From Harenicola maris (GTDB taxonomy: Bacteria; Pseudomonadota; Alphaproteobacteria; Rhodobacterales; Rhodobacteraceae), in assembly GCA_018524345.1 (NCBI GenBank), contig JADQAZ010000003.1, forward strand, positions 248,001 through 312,000: a stretch of 64,000 nucleotides of DNA, given 5' to 3'. This document shows, piece by piece, positions 26,659 to 35,255 of the stretch. Position 1 is the first letter of the stretch; every line of letters begins with the position of its first letter. The notes under the pieces were generated by a model. It was not told the origin of the DNA, did no database searches, and saw only the letters and a list, made by a program, of their open reading frames with translations. The position numbers were made by a program, and so were the translations under genes.

Positions 26659-27438
26659 ATGATGAAGTCCGGTTTGCGCCAGAGGATGCTTGCGGCGGAG
26701 CGTTTGAGCGGCACGTTTATCCGCACGCCCGGCCATGAGGTGGTGGAGGTTATGTCCAAGTCCCGCCTTGATTTTATCTGTCTGGACGCCGAGCACGCGG
26801 CCTTTGATCGTGGGCGGATGGATGCGGCCTTGGCCGTGGCCACAGCGCGGGGGATGGAGACGCTTGTGCGGGTGCCCTCGGGGCGGGCAGAGGTGATTTT
26901 GGGGGCGCTGGACAGCGGCGCCTGCGGCATCGTGGTGCCCCATGTGGACAGCGCCGAAAAGGCCGCCGAAGTGGCCCGCGCGGCGCGCTATGGCCCGGGC
27001 GGGCGGGGCTTTGCCGGGGCGACCCGTTGGGGTGGATTGGGCGGGGCCTCCATGGCCGAGCTGATCGAGAAATCGGCGCAGGAAACCGTGGTGATCGCCC
27101 AGATCGAGGAGGCCTCTGGCCTTGAGGCCTGTGAGGAGATCGCGGCGACGCCGGGGATTGATGCGCTGTTCATCGGGCCCTCTGACCTGTCGATCAACCT
27201 TGGCAAGACGGATATGAATTCACCCGAGCTGCGCGCCGCCTATGAGCGCGTCGGGCGGGCCTGCCGCGCCCATGGGAAGTGTTTTGTCACATGGGTGCCC
27301 AATGCGCAGATGGCGGTACAATGGCATCGCTTTGGGGTGACGATGTTTCTGGTGGGATCGGAGCTGACCTGGATGCTGGCGGGGGCCAATGCGGCGGTGG
27401 AGGATATCGCGAGCCTGCCGAACACGGGCTATGCCTGA
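26659..27438 (+). CDS. HpcH/HpaI-family aldolase
   Basis: A 259-residue class II pyruvate-type aldolase. Family motifs are FIRTPGHEVVE, DFICLDAEHAAFDR with the metal/substrate Glu, RVPSG, the VVPHVDSAEKA region, QIEEASGLEACEEI, and FIGPSDLSINLG near the end. The start at ATG 26659 follows a purine-rich GGGGGGAGAGAGG site. Enzymes of this family reversibly cleave 4-hydroxy-2-oxo acids to pyruvate plus an aldehyde, in aromatic or sugar-acid breakdown. It is a single gene here with no pathway partner alongside, so its substrate is open. Confidence 0.88.
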   Translation: MMKSGLRQRMLAAERLSGTFIRTPGHEVVEVMSKSRLDFICLDAEHAAFDRGRMDAALAVATARGMETLVRVPSGRAEVILGALDSGACGIVVPHVDSAEKAAEVARAARYGPGGRGFAGATRWGGLGGASMAELIEKSAQETVVIAQIEEASGLEACEEIAATPGIDALFIGPSDLSINLGKTDMNSPELRAAYERVGRACRAHGKCFVTWVPNAQMAVQWHRFGVTMFLVGSELTWMLAGANAAVEDIASLPNTGYA

Positions 27439-27786
27439 TTGTTGGGTTTTGCGAGAAATCGGGGGTTAAGGGGCAGAATTTGCTCCGAAAATTCTGGTCA
27501 CACCTGATGCACATGTGATGCACATCGGGTGCATATGTTTGTGCAGATGGGCGGGGTTAACGGGGCGTGCGATTGGCCTTGCTGATTGGGTGGATAGGCT
27601 AGGGTTATTGCGTGGGGAGCGGGGCGCCTGCGCCCGAAAGAGCGTTTGGGGATCAGGCGCAAGGCCTGCTCTGCGGGACGGAGCGCGCTTTCGCTACAGT
27701 TGCGCCAATGGCCGTTTCAAGAAGGTATTCGGAGCAAATAGGTATCGCATTGCAACAGCTTTCTTTCGTCCATGGTAGGAAGAAGA
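27439..27786. other. Intergenic region, start of the apparent accessory island
   Basis: About 350 bp with no convincing gene. It contains a cluster of ATGCACAT repeats (27507-27534), then GC-rich imperfect hairpins around 27615-27710. Past about 27700 the base composition falls visibly below that of the flanks. This may mark the left boundary of inserted DNA. No tRNA gene or integrase is visible at the boundary. Confidence 0.45.
27507..27534. promoter_or_regulatory. Direct and inverted ATGCAC repeats, possible operator
   Basis: ATGCACAT occurs at 27507-27514 and again at 27518-27525, offset by 11 bp (one helical turn). The second copy also forms an inverted repeat ATGCAC-N5-GTGCAT (27518-27534). 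Such spacing suits a dimeric regulator. No known regulator is matched. Confidence 0.35.
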
Positions 27787-28191
27787 ATGAGGTGCGAACA
27801 AAGAATTGCCGCTGGCAAGCGCCTGAAGGCATTCGCCGGATGGGGTGCATCAGGTGTTGTCCTCGACTTTTTGCATGAGAGATCTTTCGAGCAGGCTTTT
27901 TTGCTCACTTTGGTTGATGGCGAAGGAGCAAGCAGCAACGACTTAACGATCTTGTTTCCGTTGGACATTGCCGAGGAACAGGGCGGGGCACCTGATCAAT
28001 ATGGCTTCATAGAATTCGAGATTGGAGATGAAACTGAGAAGGCTCGATTTTGGCCAGGCATGGAAAAAGCGAAAAAGATGAGCTTATGCTCTGTGCGCAG
28101 CATTCTGAACCAAACCGGACCTTCGCTGCGGATGCGTGATCTTGGCGCGCCCAAACGCACAGCTTGCGGAGCATCCCGGATGCCCAGTTGA
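27787..28191 (+). CDS. Hypothetical protein, 134 aa
   Basis: Starts at ATG 27787 after an AGGAAGAAG ribosome-binding site and reads MRCEQRIAAGKRLKAFAGWG. I do not recognise the family. The middle is acidic and looks like a folded alpha/beta domain (FLLTLVDGEG, LTILFPLDIAEE, YGFIEFEIGDETEKARFWPG); the last 30 residues look unstructured. The codons are AT-richer than those of neighbours, suggesting transferred DNA or a non-coding stretch. No signal peptide or membrane segment. Support is limited to the start signal and the amino-acid pattern. Confidence 0.4.
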   Translation: MRCEQRIAAGKRLKAFAGWGASGVVLDFLHERSFEQAFLLTLVDGEGASSNDLTILFPLDIAEEQGGAPDQYGFIEFEIGDETEKARFWPGMEKAKKMSLCSVRSILNQTGPSLRMRDLGAPKRTACGASRMPS

Positions 28192-28222
28192 GATCATCGT
28201 CCGGCCGCTTTATCATCAAGGC

Positions 28223-28867
28223 ATGAAATTCCTCATCTTTCTGGGCTCAGCCCGTGACAGCACACCGCCCCGACCGGCGAGGTTGGGTCAGCGCGTCAGT
28301 TTGATGTGCCACCGTCTTATCGCCGAGCGCGCCCATGACGCGCGGATCATCGATCCGTTGGAGTACGACATGGGGGGCATTTTCAAGCCGCATTTCGCCT
28401 ATGGCGAGGGACGCGCGCCCCGGGCGCTGAGCGATCTGGCCGAGGAGATTTCGGCAGCAGACGGCTATGTGATGGTCAGCCCGGAATACAACCATTCCAT
28501 GTCCCCCGCGCTGGCACATCTGCTGAACCACTTTGGGGCATCACGCTTTGCGTGGAAACCGAGCGCCATCGTTACCTATTCGGCCGGTCAATGGGGCGGG
28601 GCGCGGGCGTCTATGGGGATGCGCGGGTTTCTTTCCGAGCTTGGGTGCCTGCCGGTGTCGGCCATGTCCCACCTTCCCAAGGCGCAAGAGGTCCTCGACG
28701 ACGCAGGGGCATGGACCACGGGCCCAGCGGAATGGGACGGCTATGTCGGGCGCACCCTCGGTCAGCTGGAATGGTGGGCAGAGGCCGCGCAGCGTCAGCG
28801 GCTGGAGGGTGATACCGAGGCGACCGGCGCATTCGACCGCGCCCCGTCACAGCGCAACGCCCCGTGA
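28223..28867 (+). CDS. NADPH-dependent FMN reductase family flavoprotein
   Basis: A 214-residue flavodoxin-fold protein, MKFLIFLGSARDST at the start (phosphate-binding loop for FMN), with MVSPEYNHSMSPALAHLLNH, the family's PEYN signature, and YSAGQWGGARA. Members reduce FMN or quinones with NAD(P)H. It stands at the left of the photolyase island; supply of reduced flavin to photolyases is an appealing but unproven link. The last 25 residues look like a disordered tail. The start ATG 28223 gives the canonical N-terminus, although a longer frame is open. Confidence 0.85.
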   Translation: MKFLIFLGSARDSTPPRPARLGQRVSLMCHRLIAERAHDARIIDPLEYDMGGIFKPHFAYGEGRAPRALSDLAEEISAADGYVMVSPEYNHSMSPALAHLLNHFGASRFAWKPSAIVTYSAGQWGGARASMGMRGFLSELGCLPVSAMSHLPKAQEVLDDAGAWTTGPAEWDGYVGRTLGQLEWWAEAAQRQRLEGDTEATGAFDRAPSQRNAP

Positions 28868-29076
28868 CAGGCCCGAAGGCCCGGGCGCTTGGTGCCTGCA
28901 GCAAGACGATCCCGCCCACCCATTGAAAGCGGCGGTTTGATCATGGCTGAAGTGGCTGCGTCTTTGCTATAGTCGGCTACCCGCGCGAACCTTCGGACGG
29001 TCCAGCTTTTGTTGGGCCCTATTGATCCAAGCCGCGCCTTTGAACGTATCAAAGGAAATGGTTTTGGAGACTAAAC

Positions 29077-29589
29077 ATGAAAACGCTTGCTTTACCGCTC
29101 GGCATCCTCGGCATCTTTGCACTCTCTAGCCCGACCTTCGCCGATCTACGGGTCGAATTTATCGAAGGCGCGCCGAAAGACCGTTTCGTTATGACAAACC
29201 TCGGTGACTGCGCCTTGGGCAAGGGGCAGTTCGAGATCGATTTTACCGGGTCAAGCGCAGGTCTGGTCTTTGATGTCACGAGCGAAGGGGCTGGCGTAGA
29301 GGTCTTTCAACCTTTCGAGGTGACTGCAGGGGCCGAAAACCTGACAGAGCAGCCGAAAATCACAGATGGCGATCAGCGCGCAGTGCTGGATATCTCCGGC
29401 CTCGGCGCAGACGAGACAATCGCCTTCACCATTGATGTGGACGATACGATCGGAACGCGAGCGATCACTGTTGCCGACAGCGAGATCAACGGAACCACGG
29501 TTTCTTTAACTGCCGAGGGCCGCAGATTTTCTGCGGTGATGGAGGATGAGGCGCAGGTTCTGCTGACCACGCCAGACTGCGACTCCTAG
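29077..29589 (+). CDS. Secreted protein of unknown function next to photolyase genes
   Basis: A 170-residue protein with a clear signal peptide (MKTLALPLGILGIFALSSPTFA, cut before DLRVEF). The mature part is rich in beta strands, Asp and Glu, with one Cys near the middle (GDCALG) and one near the end (PDCDS) that could form a disulfide. It resembles proteins labelled 'aggregation factor core' in marine alphaproteobacteria, a recollection I cannot check. It ends 14 bp before the FeS photolyase start, suggesting co-transcription; why a periplasmic protein belongs with photorepair is unclear. Confidence 0.7.
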   Translation: MKTLALPLGILGIFALSSPTFADLRVEFIEGAPKDRFVMTNLGDCALGKGQFEIDFTGSSAGLVFDVTSEGAGVEVFQPFEVTAGAENLTEQPKITDGDQRAVLDISGLGADETIAFTIDVDDTIGTRAITVADSEINGTTVSLTAEGRRFSAVMEDEAQVLLTTPDCDS

Positions 29590-29603
29590 GGGGTCATCGG
29601 TTT

Positions 29604-31136
29604 ATGAAACTCCGGCTCATCCTCGGCGATCAGCTGAGCCTTTCGACATCAAGCCTGTCAGACCTGTCTCAAGACGATCTGATCTTGATGTGCGAGGTGC
29701 GCCAAGAGGCGACTTATGTGAAACATCATAAGAAAAAGATCGCCTTTGTGTTTAGCGCCATGCGCCATTTCGCAGAGGACCTGCGGCGGCGAGGGTTCAA
29801 CCTCCGCTACGTGGTCTATGATGATCCGGAGAACAGTGGATCCTTGTTGGGTGAAGTCAGGGCCGCCCTTGACCTTCATCCATGCGAAGAGGTCGTTGTG
29901 ACCAACCCCGGCGAGCATCGGCTTTTGGCCGAGATGCAAAGCTGGGCCGATGAGCTACCTGTCCCTGTCGTCCTGCGCGATGATGATCGGTTTTTGTGTT
30001 CGACAGAGGATTTCGCCCAATGGGCCGATGGGCGCAAACAATTGCGGATGGAGTATTTTTACCGCGAGATGCGGCGGAAATATTCGGTTCTGATGGATGC
30101 TGGCGGCCCGATTGGCGGCCAGTGGAATTACGACGCCGAGAACAGAAAGCCACCCGCAGGGGGGTTGGATGTTCCCGAAACATACAAGTCCGACCCGGAT
30201 GCGATCACACAAGAGGTCTTGGCGCTCGTCGAAGCACATTTCCCGGATCACTTCGGCGATCTCCTGCCCTTCCATTTCGCCGTCACCCGCGATCAAGCCC
30301 TCGCGGCGCTGGATGAATTTATCGCGCGGCGGTTGCGCCTGTTCGGGGATTATCAGGACGCCATGATCCAGGGCGAACCTTGGATGTATCACAGCCATAT
30401 CGCGCTCTACATGAACTGCGGCCTGCTCCATCCGTTGGAATGCATTGAGCGCGCCGAAGCGGCCTATCACCGCGGGGACGCCCCATTGAATGCAGTGGAG
30501 GGGTTTATCCGCCAGATCCTTGGCTGGCGTGAATATGTGCGCGGGATCTATTGGTTGAAGATGCCGGACTACAAGGGCGCGAATGCCCTTAATGCAGAGC
30601 GCGCACTGCCGGAGTTTTACTGGTCCGGCGACACGCAGATGAACTGCATGCGCCAATGCATTACGGAAACGAAACAGAACGCCTACGCGCATCACATTCA
30701 ACGGCTGATGGTGCTTGGCAACTTCGCCCTTTTGGCGGGCCTTCACCCCGATGAGGTCAACGAATGGTATCTGCTGGTTTACGCAGATGCCTATGAATGG
30801 GTGGAATTGCCCAATGTCTCGGGCATGATCCTGTTTGCCGACGGGGGGCTGCTTGCCTCCAAGCCCTATGCGGCCAGTGGCAGCTATATCAACAAGATGT
30901 CGGATTATTGCGGGTCCTGCCGGTACAAGCACACGGTCAAAAATGGCCCCACGGCCTGCCCTTTCAATTATCTCTATTGGGATTTTGTGGCGCGCAATGA
31001 CGGCAAGCTGCGGGGCAATCCGCGCATGGGCTTTATGTACAAAAGCCTTGACCGGATGAGCGGTGAGAAACGCCAAGCGATACGGGCCGACAGCCAACGG
31101 TTTTTCAAGGCGATGCAGGCCAATGAAAAAGTCTGA
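29604..31136 (+). CDS. FeS-type bacterial cryptochrome/(6-4) photolyase (PhrB-like)
   Basis: A 510-residue protein of the FeS-BCP photolyase class (deoxyribodipyrimidine photolyase-related protein). The N-terminal antenna-binding alpha/beta domain starts MKLRLILGDQLS, and the C-terminal helical domain binds FAD. Four cysteines, Cys348, Cys436, Cys439 and Cys452, have the same spacing (88, 3 and 13 residues) as the [4Fe-4S] ligands I recall for Agrobacterium PhrB, which repairs (6-4) photoproducts with FAD and a ribolumazine antenna. The HHIQRLMVLGNFALL segment is the typical active-site helix. It is followed, with overlap, by the DUF2256 gene. Confidence 0.92.
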   Translation: MKLRLILGDQLSLSTSSLSDLSQDDLILMCEVRQEATYVKHHKKKIAFVFSAMRHFAEDLRRRGFNLRYVVYDDPENSGSLLGEVRAALDLHPCEEVVVTNPGEHRLLAEMQSWADELPVPVVLRDDDRFLCSTEDFAQWADGRKQLRMEYFYREMRRKYSVLMDAGGPIGGQWNYDAENRKPPAGGLDVPETYKSDPDAITQEVLALVEAHFPDHFGDLLPFHFAVTRDQALAALDEFIARRLRLFGDYQDAMIQGEPWMYHSHIALYMNCGLLHPLECIERAEAAYHRGDAPLNAVEGFIRQILGWREYVRGIYWLKMPDYKGANALNAERALPEFYWSGDTQMNCMRQCITETKQNAYAHHIQRLMVLGNFALLAGLHPDEVNEWYLLVYADAYEWVELPNVSGMILFADGGLLASKPYAASGSYINKMSDYCGSCRYKHTVKNGPTACPFNYLYWDFVARNDGKLRGNPRMGFMYKSLDRMSGEKRQAIRADSQRFFKAMQANEKV

Positions 31137-31290
31137 CCTGCCGCACAAAACCTGCGTGACCTGTGCGCGCCCCTTCGTTTGGCGCAAAAAATGGGCGAAG
31201 GTCTGGGATGAGGTCAAATACTGCTCCGAAGGCTGTCGGCGCGCGAAACCATCAAGGCAGTCTCCGCCCCGTCAGGGAGGGCAGGCATGA
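31123..31290 (+). CDS. DUF2256 small zinc-finger-like protein
   Basis: A 55-residue basic protein starting MKKSDLPHKTCVTCARPFVW. It has a C-x2-C pair near 11-14 and a second YCSEGC pair near 36-39, a likely metal knuckle, separated by the RKKWAKVWDEVKYC segment of the DUF2256 family. The start overlaps the last 14 bp of the photolyase gene and its TGA overlaps the next ATG (ATGA). DUF2256 genes are known neighbours of cryptochrome/photolyase genes, but their role is not established. Confidence 0.85.
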   Translation: MKKSDLPHKTCVTCARPFVWRKKWAKVWDEVKYCSEGCRRAKPSRQSPPRQGGQA

Positions 31291-32537
31291 CGCTTAGGGA
31301 AGACCTCTTTGCCGATCTTCCGGATCATCCGGAGACCGTTGCCTTTGAGCCAACACGGCAAGCGGGTCTTGCGCGGTTGGAGCGTTTTGCATCGCGCACT
31401 GGCAGGCATTATGCATCGCAGCGAAATTATGATCTGGGTCCGGCGCGGCGCAGCACCGTCTCTGCCCTGTCACCCTGGATCAGGCATCGGCTGATCACCG
31501 AGGAAGAGGTCCTCAGGCAAACGCTTGCGGGCAACAGCCCCTCTGCTGCGATGAAATTTATCCAAGAGGTCTTCTGGCGCGGGTATTTCAAAGGCTGGAT
31601 GCAACAGCACCCCAGCGTTTGGGTCAGCTACCAACATGGCCTTCACGCTGCCCGGAATAAGCTCGCACAAAGCGTTCATAAAAACGCCGATTACCAAAGC
31701 GCCATTGAAGGGCGCACAGGGATCGCCTGCTTTGACCATTGGTGCCTTGAGTTGAAAACAACCGGATATCTGCACAATCACGCCCGCATGTGGTTTGCCT
31801 CGATCTGGATTTTCACACTGCGCCTGCCTTGGGAATTGGGCGCTGATTTCTTCCTGAGGCATCTTATCGACGGCGATCCCGCCTCCAATACCCTCAGCTG
31901 GCGTTGGGTCGGCGGCCTGCACACCAAGGGCAAAACCTATCTGGCGCGTCCATCCAATATCGCAGAATACACGCAGGGCGCCTTTGATCCCGTGGGTCAG
32001 TTGGCCCAATCCGCGCCGCCATTGAGCGAGGACCAAGAGCATCCATTCGTGCCCCTCACCTTTGAGCCCCCCCCGACCCAAGGCGAGGCCCTCCTTTTGG
32101 TGACGGAGGAAGATTGTCACCCAAGCTTTGCCTGCGAAACACCGAATGATGTGCTGGGCCTCGTCCTCCCCCGCGCGCCGGGTAGCGCGGAACAGCCCCA
32201 TGCATTCAAACAAGGGGCTGTGGAGGATGCCGTCACGCAGTTCGGCGCCCAAGGACGCGCCCTCACGACGCAGGATTGGACCGCCGCCGTGATCAAGGCG
32301 GCCGAGCAGGCGGGCACAACCCAAATCCTGACAGCATTTGCACCTCTGGGCCCAATCGCGACGAAACTCGAAAGCCTGCAAAGGGATTTGGCCACGGCAG
32401 GGATGACCCTTCACCAGTGCCTCCGCCCCTATGATGCCCTCCTCTGGCCCCATGCGACGAAGGGCTTTTTCAAGCTGAAAAAGATGATCCCGACAGTTTT
32501 GACGGAGCTTGGAGTTGCCGATGCCAAAACGCTCTAA
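31287..32537 (+). CDS. Photolyase FAD-binding-domain protein with apparently permuted domain order
   Basis: A 416-residue protein. Residues about 25-260 match the helical FAD-binding domain normally at the photolyase C-terminus: YASQRNYDLGPARRSTVSAL, EVFWRGYFKGW, TGYLHNHARMWFASI, the DGDPASNTLSWRWVGG flavin-pocket motif and ARPSNI. No N-terminal antenna domain precedes it. Residues about 265-416 instead look like a degenerate version of that alpha/beta domain (LLLVTEEDC, VLGLVLP, AAEQAGTTQILTAFAP, LLWPHATKGFFKLKKMIP). I infer a circular permutation. It may still bind FAD; DNA repair activity is not shown. Overlapped at both ends by operon neighbours. Confidence 0.85.
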   Translation: MTLREDLFADLPDHPETVAFEPTRQAGLARLERFASRTGRHYASQRNYDLGPARRSTVSALSPWIRHRLITEEEVLRQTLAGNSPSAAMKFIQEVFWRGYFKGWMQQHPSVWVSYQHGLHAARNKLAQSVHKNADYQSAIEGRTGIACFDHWCLELKTTGYLHNHARMWFASIWIFTLRLPWELGADFFLRHLIDGDPASNTLSWRWVGGLHTKGKTYLARPSNIAEYTQGAFDPVGQLAQSAPPLSEDQEHPFVPLTFEPPPTQGEALLLVTEEDCHPSFACETPNDVLGLVLPRAPGSAEQPHAFKQGAVEDAVTQFGAQGRALTTQDWTAAVIKAAEQAGTTQILTAFAPLGPIATKLESLQRDLATAGMTLHQCLRPYDALLWPHATKGFFKLKKMIPTVLTELGVADAKTL

Positions 32538-32745
32538 CCCCGCCGCGCTCTCGCCCGACCACATAAGCGAGGTGATCGAGATGGCATTGTCCGATCACAC
32601 AGGGTTTGCCGAGATCAAAGCCGAATACGGGATCAGTGACAGCCAAGTGAAAACCCTGATGCGTCAGGAGCTGAAACGCAGCAGCTACAGGGCTTGGCGC
32701 AAACGCCTGCGCGCCTTCGGTGCGCGCAGAGCCGTGTATAAGTAG
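32521..32745 (+). CDS. TIGR03643/DUF2805 family small protein
   Basis: A 74-residue basic protein (MPKRSNPAALSPDHISEVIE at the start, then MALSDHTGFAEIKAEYGISD). The spacing of helices and the EIKAEYGISDSQVKTLMRQE segment suggest a helix-turn-helix-like fold, and the end is Arg-rich. It overlaps the end of the permuted photolyase relative by 17 bp and lies 8 bp before the next photolyase gene. Small genes of this family recur beside photolyase genes; function unknown. RNA or DNA binding is plausible. Confidence 0.8.
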   Translation: MPKRSNPAALSPDHISEVIEMALSDHTGFAEIKAEYGISDSQVKTLMRQELKRSSYRAWRKRLRAFGARRAVYK

Positions 32746-32753
32746 GCCTTTGG

Positions 32754-34286
32754 ATGTCACGCGCCCCCTGCATTGTCTGGTTCAAACGCGATCTACGGAT
32801 TCAAGATCACGCCCCCTTGTTGGCGGCATCAAAGCTGGATTGCCCTGTGATCCCCCTTTACATCGTTGAGCCTGAATACTGGCAACAGCCCTTTGCCGCG
32901 CGCCGTCATTGGCACTTCATCCACGATTGCCTGACAGAGCTGAACAAGGCCCTTGCCGAACTGGGGCAACCGCTCATTATCAAGGTGGGCGAGGCCGCGC
33001 AGGTCATCGACAAATTGCATCGGGACTTTGGCGTTTCTCGGATCTTTGCCCATGAAGAAACGGGGAACGGCTGGACCTATGCCCGTGACCTTAGCGTGGC
33101 GCGGCTTTGCCTCGATCGCAAAATCGAGCTGCGCGAATTTCCAAGCAACGGAGTCGTGCGCCGGCTGCGCAGCCGTGATGATTGGTCGAAGATCAGAAAC
33201 ACCCGCATGGGTGAAGCCATCCCGCCAAAGCCCGAAGGGCTTGCTCCAGCGCCTCTCAACTCGGACGCCCTGCCTGACAAAGAGAGCGCGCTCTTTGGCG
33301 CAGCTCTGATCGGGCGGGTTCAGAAGGGCGGAAGAAGCGCGGCGATCAAAGACCTGCGCAGCTTCCTTATGCATCGATCCGAGCGCTATCTTTATCATAT
33401 CTCGGCACCGGACGCCTCCGAAATCCACTGCTCGCGGCTCTCGGCGCATCTCGCTTGGGGCACGCTATCTGTCCGCGAGGTCGTGCAATCGCTCGCAAAG
33501 CGCCGCGCTCAACTCTCGCCCATGGAAAAGAAAACCTTTGGCCGAAACCTAAGCGCCTTTGGCTCGCGCCTCGCCTGGCGATGTCATTTCGTTCAGAAAA
33601 TCGAAGACCAGCCATCGATTGAAACAAAATGCATGCATCCCGCATTCGAAGGCCTGCGCGAGAGGGACCACAATGACGCGTATTTTCAGGCCTGGGCCTC
33701 GGGGCAAACCGGATACCCCTTTATCGATGCCTGTATGCGCAACCTTGCGTCAGAGGGCTGGATCACCTTTCGGATGCGCGCGATGCTCATGAGCTTTGCA
33801 AGCTATCAGCTCTGGCTCGACTGGCGCATCACAGGGGCTCATCTGGCGCGGCTCTTTACCGATTATGAGCCCGGCATTCACTACAGCCAGCTTCAGATGC
33901 AGTCTGGCGTGACCGGCATCAACGCAATGCGTGTCTATAACCCTGTCAAACAGTCAAAAGAACATGACCCGGCGGGCGCCTTCATCCGAAAGTGGGTGCC
34001 GGAGCTCAAGGCGGTGCCAGAGGAGTTCATCCACACACCGTGGGACTGGAGCCGAACCTTGATCGATGATGTGGACTTTGATCTTGGGCGCGATTACCCG
34101 GCCCGCATTGTTGACCATGAAACGGCCGCGAGGGCTGCCAAAAAACGAATGTCCGAAGTGCGCAATGGAAAGGATTTCCGAATATCGGCAAATTCTGTTT
34201 ACCTAAAGCTAGGGAGCCGCAAACCTTCGCCCGCGCAGGCCAAACGGAAGCGAAGAGCGGATAAAAGGCAGTTGCCATTGTTCTAA
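32754..34286 (+). CDS. Cryptochrome/DNA photolyase family protein (conventional domain order)
   Basis: A 510-residue protein with the usual order: N-terminal antenna domain (CIVWFKRDLRIQDHAPLLAA, then VLP-like strand and the HEETGNGWTYARD region), linker, and C-terminal FAD domain. In the FAD domain are FGSRLAWRCHFVQKIED, TGYPFIDACMRNLASEGWI, MRAMLMSFASYQLWLDWR, and the flavin-contacting YEPGIHYSQLQMQSG. It is about as long as class I photolyases and bacterial cryptochromes. The C-terminal tail is very basic (KRKRRADKRQ). CPD photolyase versus signalling cryptochrome cannot be told from sequence by eye. Last gene of the photorepair run. Confidence 0.88.
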   Translation: MSRAPCIVWFKRDLRIQDHAPLLAASKLDCPVIPLYIVEPEYWQQPFAARRHWHFIHDCLTELNKALAELGQPLIIKVGEAAQVIDKLHRDFGVSRIFAHEETGNGWTYARDLSVARLCLDRKIELREFPSNGVVRRLRSRDDWSKIRNTRMGEAIPPKPEGLAPAPLNSDALPDKESALFGAALIGRVQKGGRSAAIKDLRSFLMHRSERYLYHISAPDASEIHCSRLSAHLAWGTLSVREVVQSLAKRRAQLSPMEKKTFGRNLSAFGSRLAWRCHFVQKIEDQPSIETKCMHPAFEGLRERDHNDAYFQAWASGQTGYPFIDACMRNLASEGWITFRMRAMLMSFASYQLWLDWRITGAHLARLFTDYEPGIHYSQLQMQSGVTGINAMRVYNPVKQSKEHDPAGAFIRKWVPELKAVPEEFIHTPWDWSRTLIDDVDFDLGRDYPARIVDHETAARAAKKRMSEVRNGKDFRISANSVYLKLGSRKPSPAQAKRKRRADKRQLPLF

Positions 34287-34492
34287 AGAATGTCCGTCGG
34301 ACGGCCTGGTTTAAGGTGCCCAAGGCCCGGCGAATGCTCAGTTTCCCCTCGATTTGGCTATGGCAGCATCCGGCCCGGTTCGATGTCGCCAACGCGGGCC
34401 AAGCGGCCTTTCACTGCATCTGCGCCGATGGCGGCTTTGAGAAAATTGACGCATCGGCTAAGCTCTCCCTTAGAACTTGACCGGAGAGCGAT

Positions 34493-35122
34493 GTGTTGGA
34501 GTTTGATGAACAGATTGAAAGTATTGAACGGCTAAGAGAGCTTCTGCCGACTGAAGGGTTTACCAACACTTTTCTCAAGGTAACTGATCGGTTGAATGAT
34601 ACGGCGCGGAAGTTCATTGAACTTGCGCCATTTATTGTCGTTGCAACCAAAGCCTCCGAAGGTCTGATTGATGTTTCGCCCAAGGGTGACCCTGCTGGTT
34701 TCGTAGAAGTCTACGATGACAATACGCTCATCATTCCAGACCGGCTCGGCAACCATCGGGTTGATGGATTTCAAAATCTACTGGAAGACCCGAACATCGC
34801 TGTTCTCTTCGTTGTACCGGGTCACGGCGATACGCTGCGTGTCGCGGGCAAGGCTCGCATTGTTCGAGACGCCGCGATCAGCAAGCGGCATGCGATCAAC
34901 GGCAAGGAACCTTTGCTCGCGCTTGTCATAGAGGTCGAGGAAGCCTTAATGCACTGTTCCAAGTCGTTCATCCGGTCTCGGATGTGGCACGCTGATCACT
35001 GGCCCGAAAGGAAGTCGGCCCCGACACTTGCTGAGTGGGTGATATCCACAGTTGACCGCGATCAAACGCTGCAAGAGGTCGAGGACGATCACACGGCAGA
35101 TGAAGGTGCTCGGCTCTACTGA
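34493..35122 (+). CDS. Pyridoxamine 5'-phosphate oxidase-like FMN-binding protein
   Basis: A 209-residue PPOX-fold protein related to the MSMEG_1061 group: FIVVATKASEGLIDVSPKGD near 50-70, DRLGNHRVDGFQNLLEDPNI near 83-102 and FVVPGHGDTLRVAGKARIV, typical for this split-barrel family, followed by the CSKSFIRSRMW segment. It begins with GTG (34493) behind a GGAGAG site. Members bind FMN or F420 and often serve as oxidoreductases of unknown substrate. It closes the lower-GC island and has no close operon partner. Confidence 0.82.
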   Translation: MLEFDEQIESIERLRELLPTEGFTNTFLKVTDRLNDTARKFIELAPFIVVATKASEGLIDVSPKGDPAGFVEVYDDNTLIIPDRLGNHRVDGFQNLLEDPNIAVLFVVPGHGDTLRVAGKARIVRDAAISKRHAINGKEPLLALVIEVEEALMHCSKSFIRSRMWHADHWPERKSAPTLAEWVISTVDRDQTLQEVEDDHTADEGARLY

Positions 35123-35255
35123 AGTCCCCGACAGCAAACGTTCGTTCAATGCGCAGTATCTGGGACCAAGGGCGCGAACCGGGCCTTAGCTGCGCTTGTG
35201 GAACCTTTCGCAAAAGGACGCTTTGGTGAAGGGTGTCGCGAAGGAGGGGCGCGCC

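Noticed and set aside
34287-34492. Possible small gene or terminator between the last photolyase and the PPOX gene
   Set aside because: Only a five-base stem GTCCG-T-CGGAC without a T-run, and no frame with a ribosome-binding site.
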